A stretch of 64,000 nucleotides of DNA from assembly GCF_001514125.1 (NCBI RefSeq), contig NZ_KQ948549.1, forward strand, positions 595,438 through 659,437, read 5' to 3'. This DNA is from Streptomyces longwoodensis (lineage in GTDB: Bacteria > Actinomycetota > Actinomycetes > Streptomycetales > Streptomycetaceae). Both the position numbers and the translations under genes were made by a program. Shown here in pieces: positions 13,107 through 19,669 of this stretch (position 1 is the stretch's first letter; each line of letters opens with the position of its first letter). Under the pieces are notes generated by a model, which saw only the letters and a list, made by a program, of their open reading frames with translations, was not told the origin of the DNA and ran no database searches.

Positions 13107-13535
13107 GTGAAACGGCAGAGCCTCGACGACCTCGTCCGGCTGCGGCGGGCCCGCGACCGGATGGACCGCGACTACGAGCAGCCGCTCGACGTCCCCGCGC
13201 TCGCGCGCGAGGCGCTGATGTCCCCGGGCCACTTCTCCCGCAGCTTCCGCGCCGCCTACGGCGAGACGCCGTACAGCTACCTCATGACCCGCCGCATCGA
13301 GCGGGCCAAGGCCCTGCTGCGGCGCGGCGACCTGACGGTGACCGAGGTCTGCTTCGCGGTCGGCTGTACGTCGCTCGGGTCGTTCAGCTCGCGGTTCACC
13401 GAGCTGGTCGGCGAGAGCCCGAGCGCCTACCGGGCCCGCGACCACGAGGACGGCGCCGCCATCCCCGCGTGCATCGCCAAGATCCACACGCGTCCGGTCA
13501 GGAACGGAGAAGCGGGCCGTCCCGCCGGGCCGTAG
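13107..13535 (+). CDS. short AraC-family regulator (HTH domain only)
   Basis: Protein of 142 residues from GTG 13107. Residues about 10-110 are the double helix-turn-helix of AraC regulators: LDVPALAREALMSPGHFSRSFRAAYG ... LTVTEVCFAVGCTSLGSFSSRF ... SPSAYR. There is no N-terminal ligand domain, which is unusual for the family but common in this VOC-linked group. It ends 10 bases before the VOC gene at 13546 and is divergent from the VOC gene at 12994. It therefore very probably controls one or both. The effector is unknown; the flanking VOC proteins could produce or sequester it. Confidence 0.9.
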   Translation: MKRQSLDDLVRLRRARDRMDRDYEQPLDVPALAREALMSPGHFSRSFRAAYGETPYSYLMTRRIERAKALLRRGDLTVTEVCFAVGCTSLGSFSSRFTELVGESPSAYRARDHEDGAAIPACIAKIHTRPVRNGEAGRPAGP

Positions 13536-13545
13536 CCTCGGCGGC

Positions 13546-13959
13546 ATGGACATCAAGCTTTCCCAGTGCTTCATCGCCGTCGACGACCCCGACGCGGCGG
13601 TCGCCTTCTACCGGGACGTGCTCGGTCTCGAGGTGCGCAACGACGTCGGGTTCGAGGGGATGCGCTGGGTGACCGTCGGGTCGCCCGAGCAGCCGGACGT
13701 GAACATCGTCCTGGAGCCGCCCCTCGCCGATCCCAACGCCTCGCCGGACGACCGGCGCACCATGGCGGAGCTGATGGCCAAGGGCCTGCTGCGCGGTGTC
13801 ATCTTCACGACGCACGACTGCGACGCGACCTTCGAGCGCATCAGCGGCGCGGGCGCCGAGGTGCTCCAGGAACCGATGGACCAGCCCTACGGCATGCGCG
13901 ACTGCGCGTTCCGCGACCCGGCGGGCAACCTGCTGCGCTTCACCCAGCCGCTCAAGTAG
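13546..13959 (+). CDS. VOC family protein paired with AraC regulator
   Basis: Protein of 137 residues (MDIKLSQCFIAVDDPDAAVAFYRDVLGLEV) with one glyoxalase-like VOC domain ending FRDPAGNLLRF. No good ribosome site is present. TAGCCT lies 7 bases before the ATG, so it may also be made from its own leaderless transcript as well as by read-through from the AraC gene. It is paralogous to the VOC protein at 12551. Function is unknown; relatives include antibiotic-binding and isomerase proteins. Confidence 0.9.
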   Translation: MDIKLSQCFIAVDDPDAAVAFYRDVLGLEVRNDVGFEGMRWVTVGSPEQPDVNIVLEPPLADPNASPDDRRTMAELMAKGLLRGVIFTTHDCDATFERISGAGAEVLQEPMDQPYGMRDCAFRDPAGNLLRFTQPLK

Positions 13960-14068
13960 GCCCGGCGGTCAGGCACTTGGCACGGCGGGCAACTTACTTT
14001 GCGCACGACGCCGACGAGGGGTGAGCCGGCCCGAGGGGGCCGCTGCCCGACGGGTGCGTACCGTCCAG

Positions 14069-14074
14069 TAATAT
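14069..14074 (+). promoter_or_regulatory. probable -10 element TAATAT
   Basis: TAATAT is the most A/T-rich hexamer in the 143-bp gap before the DoxX-like gene, 28 bases upstream of its GTG. No clear -35 is seen at 17-18 bases. Confidence 0.4.
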
Positions 14075-14102
14075 CGCGTGCCTGGTCGTCCGAGGAGGAA
14101 CC

Positions 14103-14483
14103 GTGTCACGGTCCGAACGCTCACCCCTGCTGCTCGCCGGCCTGCTGGCCGTCGCCGGCGCCGCCCACTTCGCCTCCCCCCGCCCGTTCGACGCGATCGT
14201 GCCGGAGGCCCTGCCGGGCACGCCCCGCGCCTGGACCTACGCCAGCGGCGCCGCCGAGCTGGCGCTGGCGGCCGGTCTCGCTCTGCCGCGCACCCGGCGC
14301 GGTGCCGCGCTGGCCACCGCGGCGTTCTTCGCCGGGGTGTTCCCGGCCAACGTGAAGATGGCGCTGGACTGGCGCCACCGCCCCACCCCGCAGAAGGCCG
14401 CCGCCTTCGCGCGCCTGCCGCTGCAGGTGCCGCTCGTGCTGTGGGCGCGGGGCGTCGCGGCGGGCGCGGAGGGCCGGTCGTGA
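14103..14483 (+). CDS. DoxX-like small integral membrane protein
   Basis: Protein of 126 residues from GTG 14103 after GAGGAGGA. Four hydrophobic segments are seen at about 8-25, 45-62, 67-85 and 100-118. FPANVKMALDWR between helices 3 and 4 is characteristic of DoxX-type proteins in actinobacteria. No enzymatic residues can be assigned. It overlaps the peroxiredoxin gene by four bases (GTGA), so the pair is translated together. DoxX proteins elsewhere work with thiol redox partners, which fits this neighbour. Confidence 0.8.
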   Translation: MSRSERSPLLLAGLLAVAGAAHFASPRPFDAIVPEALPGTPRAWTYASGAAELALAAGLALPRTRRGAALATAAFFAGVFPANVKMALDWRHRPTPQKAAAFARLPLQVPLVLWARGVAAGAEGRS

Positions 14484-14947
14484 CCCGGGCGCCGCAGGTG
14501 GGCGACCGCGTCGAGGACTTCGCCCTGCCCGACGAGACGGGCACCGTGCGCACGCTGTCCGAACTGCTCGCCGACGGGCCGGTGGTGCTGTTCTTCTACC
14601 CCGCCGCGCTCACCCCGGGCTGCACCGCCGAGGCCTGCCACTTCCGTGACCTGGCCGCCGAGTTCGCCGAGGCGGGCGCGCGCCCGGTCGGCGTCAGCGG
14701 GGACCCCGTCGACCGCCAGCAGGAGTTCGCCGGGCGCCACACCCTCGGCATGCCGCTGCTGTCCGACGAGGACGGGGCGGTCCGGGAGCGGTTCGGTGTG
14801 AAGCGGGGCTTCTCCCTGGCGCCCACCAAGCGGGTCACCTTCGTCATCGGGCCGGACCGCACCGTCCTGGAGGTCGTGCGCAGCGAACTGCGCATGAACA
14901 CCCACGCGGACCGCGCGCTGGCCGCGGTGCGGGCCCACCGCGGCTAG
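14480..14947 (+). CDS. peroxiredoxin, BCP/PrxQ type
   Basis: Thiol peroxidase of 155 residues from GTG 14480, overlapping the DoxX-like gene. It has the thioredoxin fold with GDRVEDFALPDETG and the active-site segment FYPAALTPGCTAEACHFRD. The peroxidatic Cys follows PG, and a second Cys five residues on is the usual PrxQ resolving position. The normal YPKD is YPAA here. GVKRGFSLAPTKRVTFVI resembles the usual C-terminal half. It reduces hydroperoxides in the cytoplasm, with thioredoxin as the likely reductant. Family call is firm. Confidence 0.93.
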   Translation: MTRAPQVGDRVEDFALPDETGTVRTLSELLADGPVVLFFYPAALTPGCTAEACHFRDLAAEFAEAGARPVGVSGDPVDRQQEFAGRHTLGMPLLSDEDGAVRERFGVKRGFSLAPTKRVTFVIGPDRTVLEVVRSELRMNTHADRALAAVRAHRG

Positions 14948-14974
14948 GGGCCCGAGGGCGCCGTACCGGGCCGG

Positions 14975-15805
14975 TCAGAACTCCTCGTGGGTCTCCGGGT
15001 CCCCGCCCAGCCGCCGGTGGGGGCGCCCGCCGATCGCCGCCAGCTGGCCGGCGTCCAGCTCGAAGCCGAACACGTCCAGGTTGGCCCGCTGCCGCCCGGG
15101 GTCCGCCGACTTGGGGATGGGCACGGCGCCGAGCTGGACGTGCCAGCGCAGGACCGCCTGGGCCGGTGTCACGCCGTGCGCCTCGGCGACAGAGGCCACC
15201 GCCGGGTCCTCCAGCAGCTCCGAGCCCCGGCCCAGCGGGCTCCAGCTCTCGGTGACGATGCCCTTGGACGTGTGGAAGGCGCGCAGCGCGTCCTGCGGGA
15301 AGAGCGGGTGCAGCTCGATCTGGTTGACCGAGGGCAGCACGCCGGTCTCCTCCTCCAGCCGCTCGATGTGCCCGGCGGTGAAGTTGGAGACGCCGATCGA
15401 GCGGACCAGGCCGTCCTCCCGGAGCTTGATCATGGCCCGCCAGGAGTCGACGTACCGGTCGACCCGGGGGAGCGGCCAGTGGATCAGGTACAGGTCGACG
15501 TAGTCCACGCCGAGGCGGCGGCGCGACTCCTCGAAGGAGGCGAGGGTCTCCTCGTAGCCGTGGTGGCGGCCCGGGAGCTTCGTCGTCACGACGATCTCCC
15601 CGCGGTCCACGCCGGCGTGCGCGAGGCCGCGTCCCACCCCGGTCTCGTTGCGGTAGTTCGTCGCCGTGTCCACCAGGCGGTAGCCCAGGCCGAGCGCCTC
15701 GGCGACCGCCTGTTCCGCCTCGGTGTCGTCCATCGGCCAGGTGCCCAGGCCGACGGCCGGGAGCGTGGTGCCGTCGTTGAGCGTGTGGGTGGGGGTGCTG
15801 TTCAC
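14975..15805 (-). CDS. aldo/keto reductase
   Basis: Protein of 276 residues from GTG 15805 after GAGGGAAGG. It is an AKR5-like (2,5-diketo-gluconate reductase type) TIM barrel. VGLGTWPMDDTEAEQAVAEAL is the N-terminal signature. The catalytic Tyr is in LGYRLVDTATNYRNE (DTAxxY). The active-site LPGRHHGYEETL region, the substrate His in YLIHWPLP, IGVSNF, and IPKSADPGRQRANL for NADPH are all present. It reduces aldehydes or keto sugars with NADPH; the substrate is unknown. It is convergent with the peroxiredoxin gene and divergent from the dioxygenase gene. Confidence 0.93.
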   Translation of the reverse strand: MNSTPTHTLNDGTTLPAVGLGTWPMDDTEAEQAVAEALGLGYRLVDTATNYRNETGVGRGLAHAGVDRGEIVVTTKLPGRHHGYEETLASFEESRRRLGVDYVDLYLIHWPLPRVDRYVDSWRAMIKLREDGLVRSIGVSNFTAGHIERLEEETGVLPSVNQIELHPLFPQDALRAFHTSKGIVTESWSPLGRGSELLEDPAVASVAEAHGVTPAQAVLRWHVQLGAVPIPKSADPGRQRANLDVFGFELDAGQLAAIGGRPHRRLGGDPETHEEF

Positions 15806-15944
15806 GTGCGGCCTTCCCTCGACGGTGTCGTACACCCCCAGCCTCCGTGACGGCCGCGGGACCGATCAAGCGGACGGGTGGTCGCCACCGGCGCCGATCA
15901 CTGACACGATCCTGTCGACCCGTACCGACGATCACGGAGCGCGC

Positions 15945-16964
15945 ATGACGACGGACCGGACGACGCAGGGGACGACGGCACAGGGGACGACGGACCAGGG
16001 GACGACGGACTGGGAGACGGCCGCGAAGGCGGCCGGGATCTCGGTGACACCGGCCGCCGGGCACATCGGGGCCGACATCGAGGGCGTCGACCTCGCCGGC
16101 CCCCTCGACGACGCCCGCGTCGCGGCGGTCCGGGCGGCGGTGCTGCGCTGGAAGGTGGTGTTCTTCCGGGGGCAGTCCCTGGACCACGCCGGGCACGTGG
16201 CGTTCGCGCGCCGCTTCGGGGAGCCGGTCGTGCTGCCCCGGCGCGGCAGCGCCTCACCGGCCGCGTTCCCCGAGGTGGAGACGACCGCCGACCGGCTGGA
16301 GCTGGGCGGGCGGTTCGGGATGGAGCACGAGGAGTGGCTGGCACGGCGCCGGCACACGCTGCTGCGCGGCTGGCACTGCGACCACGGGGCCCGCGTCGAC
16401 CCGCCGGCCTTCACGATCCTGCGCGCCGAGACGGTCCCGCCCTACGGCGGCGACACCACGTGGGCCAACCTGGCCGCCGCGTACGAGGGACTGTCCGCGC
16501 CCGTACGGCGGTTCGTCGACGGCCTGCGCGCCGAGCACCGGCTCGGGGTCGGCTACCAGCCCCGCCCCGGCGACGACGCCTACGTGCGGCACCTGCTGGA
16601 GCGCCAGGTCGCCTCCGTGCACCCGCTGGTGCGCGTGCACCCCGAGACGGGCGAGCGGGTGCTGTTCGTCAACGGCTACTACGTCGAGCAGATCACCGAT
16701 CTGTCCCGGCCCGAGAGCCGGGCGGTCCTCGACATGCTGCTGGAGCAGGTGGTGCGGCCCGAGTACACCGTCCGCCTGCGCTGGCAGCCGGGCACCGTCG
16801 CCTTCTGGGACAACCGGGCCACCGTCCACCTCGCCCCCTCCGACACCGCCCACCTGGACTTCCCCCGGACCATGCACCGGGTGATGCTCGCCGGGGACGT
16901 ACCCGTCGGCGTGGACGGCCGGCCGGCCGAGCCGGTCGTGGGGACCGCGCCCGGGAGGTGGTGA
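15945..16964 (+). CDS. TauD/TfdA-family Fe(II)/2-oxoglutarate dioxygenase
   Basis: Protein of 339 residues from ATG 15945 (CACGGAG upstream). After a Thr/Gly-rich N-terminus of about 22 residues with repeated QGTT units, it has the TauD fold: ADIEGVDLAGPLDD, VVFFRGQ, HVAFARRFGEP. The iron site reads WHCDH (His-x-Asp) and the distal His is in RTMHRVML. PYGGDTTWANL is the family's conserved loop. Members oxidise taurine, alkyl sulfates, aryloxyacids or secondary metabolites; the substrate here is not evident. It is a single-gene unit upstream of the DUF1254 gene. Confidence 0.92.
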   Translation: MTTDRTTQGTTAQGTTDQGTTDWETAAKAAGISVTPAAGHIGADIEGVDLAGPLDDARVAAVRAAVLRWKVVFFRGQSLDHAGHVAFARRFGEPVVLPRRGSASPAAFPEVETTADRLELGGRFGMEHEEWLARRRHTLLRGWHCDHGARVDPPAFTILRAETVPPYGGDTTWANLAAAYEGLSAPVRRFVDGLRAEHRLGVGYQPRPGDDAYVRHLLERQVASVHPLVRVHPETGERVLFVNGYYVEQITDLSRPESRAVLDMLLEQVVRPEYTVRLRWQPGTVAFWDNRATVHLAPSDTAHLDFPRTMHRVMLAGDVPVGVDGRPAEPVVGTAPGRW

Positions 16965-17128
16965 CGGGACGGGGCACCGCGTCCTCGGCGGGCGAGCGCC
17001 CCGTCCCCAGGGCTCGGGCCGCTCCGTCCCTGCCGCGTCCCCCGTTCGGCGGGCCCGCCGCGCGGGGCCGGGTGGCGCTCGTAGCGTCGGGCCCGGACGG
17101 GATCCGCCGGAGCACCTGGGAGAAGCCG

Positions 17129-18462
17129 ATGACGGACGAGTCGAGGGAGGAGCTGGCCACGCAGGCCTGGCTCTACGGGTACCCGCTGGTCACCGCGGCC
17201 GTGAAGGCCGCCATGACGGCGGTCCCGGCCCGGGACGACGAGCGCCGCAAGGCCCCGGTCAACCAGTTCTGCTCCATGCGCTCCACCCCGGACGCCGACT
17301 TCACCGAGGTCGTCTCGCCGAACGCCGACACCCTGTACTCCAGCGCCTGGCTCGACCTGTCCGACCAGCCCCTGGTGCTGACCCTGCCGGACTTCGGCGA
17401 CCGCTTCTGGATGGTCCCGGTCCTGGACGCCTGGTCCGACGTCTGCGCCGTCGTCGGCCGGCGCACGCACGGCTCGTCCGCGGGGCCGTTCCTGATCGCC
17501 GGGCCGTCCTGGTCGCAGCCCACCCCGCCCGGGCTGACCCTGCTGAGGTCGCCCACCGCGACCAACTGGATCATCGCCCGGTACGCGACCAGCGGCCCGT
17601 CGGACTTCCCGGCCGTCAACCGGCTCCAGGACGCCACACGGCTGATCCCGCTGTCGGAGTGGACCGGCGACCCCGACACCTACGCGCCCCCCACCGACGT
17701 CCCCGTCCCCGCCGGGGCCGACACCACGACGCCGCCCGTCGACCAGGTCCACGCGCTCGGCGGCCGCGAGTACGCCACCCTGCTCAACCGGTTGATGGTG
17801 GACAACCCGCCCGACCCCGCCGACGCACCGCTCCTCGGCCGCCTCGCGAAACTCGGCATCGTGCCCGGCGGGAGCCCGGACGAGCCGGCCGCCGAGGAGA
17901 TCGCCGCCCTGGACGCGGGCGCGCGGCGGGGCCCGGAGACCCTGCGCGACCTGCTCGCCCGGGCGGAGTCCGCGAACGCCGGCGGCTGGACCGTGCACCG
18001 GGGCCTCGGGGACTACGGCACCGACTACACCAAGCGCGCGGTCTTCACCCGCTTCGGGTACGGGCGAACCTCGACGCCGACGCCCTCTACCCGCACGCCA
18101 CCACCGACGCCGACGGCCGCCCCCTGGACGGCGCCCACACCTACGTCCTGCACTTCGACGCCGGGACGACCCCGCCCGTCGACGGCTTCTGGTCCCTCAC
18201 GATGATGAACGAGCGCCAGCTGTTCGCCGACAACCCGCTGGACCGGTACGCGATCGGTGACCGCAGCGGCCTGCGGACCAACGCCGACGGCTCCCTGGAC
18301 ATCCACGTCCAGCACGAGAACCCGGGCCCCGAGCGCGAGAGCAACTGGCTCCCGGCGCCCGCGGGCAGCTTCCACGTCTTCCTGCGGCTGTACTGGCCCC
18401 GGCAGTCCGCCCTCACCGGCGACTGGACCCCGCCGCCGCTGCGCCGCACCGACGTCAGCTGA
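17129..18462 (+). pseudogene. DUF1254/DUF1214 protein with a one-base frameshift
   Basis: Reading from ATG 17129 (GGGAGAAG upstream; MTDESREELATQAWLYGYPLV) gives a clear DUF1254 N-terminal part: VNQFCSMRSTPDADFTEVVSPNADTLYSSAWLDL. Homology stops near 18058 after FTRFGYG, then continues at once in another frame as NLDADALYPHATTDADG to GDWTPPPLR, ending at 18462. Inserting one G in GGGCGAAC (GGGG expected) at about 18062 restores a 444-residue protein, GYGANLDAD. This is either a real recent mutation or a sequencing error in a G run. DUF1254/1214 proteins are alpha/beta proteins of unclear function, often induced or exported. Confidence 0.85.
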
Positions 18463-19099
18463 CCAGCTGGAAGATGCTCGCCCCCGTCAGCCACAGGCCG
18501 GCGAGGAGGGAGAGCGTGACGATCAGTTGCTCCTGGTGCCCGCCCAGCCAGGTCCGCAGCGCGTTCAGCCGGGCCCCCGCGGCCGTCGGCGCCCAGACCG
18601 CGTACATCTCCATGACGATGAGGCTGAGCGTGGCCAGCAGGCAGTAGCCGGTCAGCGCGAGCCAGTCGCCGACGGTGGAGAGGTGCGCCTCGAGGACGGT
18701 GGCGGCCCCGGCGCCGACCAGTGCCCAGGGCTGCACCAGCCAGGCGAGACCCGCGGCCGAGATCCAGGAGGCGTTGTCGATCCGGGCGGCCCAGCGGGGT
18801 GGGCCGTGCGGGCGGGGCGGGCGGCGCCGCCGGTGCGCGCCGTACAGCACCAGCGCCACGCCGATGGCGAGCTTCGCGGCGATCCCGGCGGTGGAGGGCG
18901 CGCTGTGACGGGCCGGGGGCCGGCCCCCGGTCAGCAGCACCACGACGGCGACCACGGCGATCAGGTTGGCCAGCCACGACAGCAGGAACGCCAGACCCAG
19001 ACGGACGCCGCGCCGCGCGGACAGCAGCAGGATGAAGGCGCTGTTGTGCAGGGGCCCCAGGGTGATGGCCGTACCGATCACCAACAGGTCGAGGACCAT
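18455..19099 (-). CDS. GAP-family (Sap/GAP, LysE-like) membrane protein
   Basis: Integral membrane protein of 214 residues from ATG 19099; a GTG at 19111 is an alternative. Six hydrophobic segments can be counted. The first (VLDLLVIGTAITLGPLHNSA) matches the peptidoglycolipid-addressing protein family (PF11139), which in mycobacteria moves glycopeptidolipids to the cell surface. The LysE-like arrangement of three plus three helices suggests a transporter. Its last 8 bases overlap the DUF1254 reading frame on the other strand, so the two are convergent. Confidence 0.85.
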   Translation of the reverse strand: MVLDLLVIGTAITLGPLHNSAFILLLSARRGVRLGLAFLLSWLANLIAVVAVVVLLTGGRPPARHSAPSTAGIAAKLAIGVALVLYGAHRRRRPPRPHGPPRWAARIDNASWISAAGLAWLVQPWALVGAGAATVLEAHLSTVGDWLALTGYCLLATLSLIVMEMYAVWAPTAAGARLNALRTWLGGHQEQLIVTLSLLAGLWLTGASIFQLVS

Positions 19100-19111
19100 C
19101 GGACCAGTCAC

Positions 19112-19299
19112 TCCCGGGTGTCGGGGCCGTGCACGACCCGGGCGGGGGCGGGGGCCGAACGGCAGGGGGAGCGGGCCGTCACGGTCCCGCGTCCCGACTG
19201 TGCAGGGGGCGCCCCGACGGGTCAAGCAGGCCACGCCCGCGCCGCGGGTCCGTGACACGGATGCCTACTGTCCGGACGCGGGACCAGGTTCTTGTTCGG
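19112..19299. other. intergenic stretch before the IS remnant
   Basis: No gene is seen. Together with the IS remnant (19300-19617) it makes 560 bases without an intact gene between the GAP gene and the kinase gene. Confidence 0.5.
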
Positions 19300-19617
19300 C
19301 GGATCACTGGCGGAGCCGGAGCCGGACTGCTGCGGTGGTGACGGTGCCGGGGAAGACGTAGGCCCGCTTGTCGTAACGAGTCGCGACCGCGCGGGAGTTC
19401 CGGGATCGTGTGCCGGATGCGGCGTCTTCGCAGGGAGCGGCCGTTGCGGCGTGAGTTGTGTGCCTTGTCGCCGCTGACGTGGTCGGGCCGGGTCCGGGGC
19501 CGCCCGCCCAGCGGGCGAGGGACCCGGATCCGGTCCGCCCCGGCCACCCAGAGGTGGCAGATGCGGCTCGAGCAACGACCACTCGCGATTCGTCGGATCC
19601 CCCCGACCCATGACCGA
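19300..19617 (-). mobile_element. internally deleted IS5-like transposase remnant (left copy)
   Basis: On the minus strand the N-terminal piece MGRGDPTNREWSLLEPH is typical of IS5-family transposases. It is followed after a junction, in another frame, by DRIRVPRP...GRPRTRPDHVSGDKAHNSRR and RRRRIRHTIPEL. After a second junction comes VATRYDKRAYVFPGTVTTAA, the usual C-terminal end. The catalytic core between LEPH and DRI is missing, as is the part between the IPE and ATRYDK segments. The first 57 bases (19561-19617) repeat in inverted orientation at 23892-23948. Confidence 0.8.
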
Positions 19618-19669
19618 GGGCCATGTGCGCACTCAGCGCCCGCGTACCCGTGCTCACAGACGCGGGAGC

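Noticed and set aside
15945..16020. Thr-rich repeats at the start of the TauD-like gene as a sign of a wrong start
   Set aside because: ATG 15945 has a GGAG element and no better start lies downstream before the fold; kept as a disordered N-terminus.
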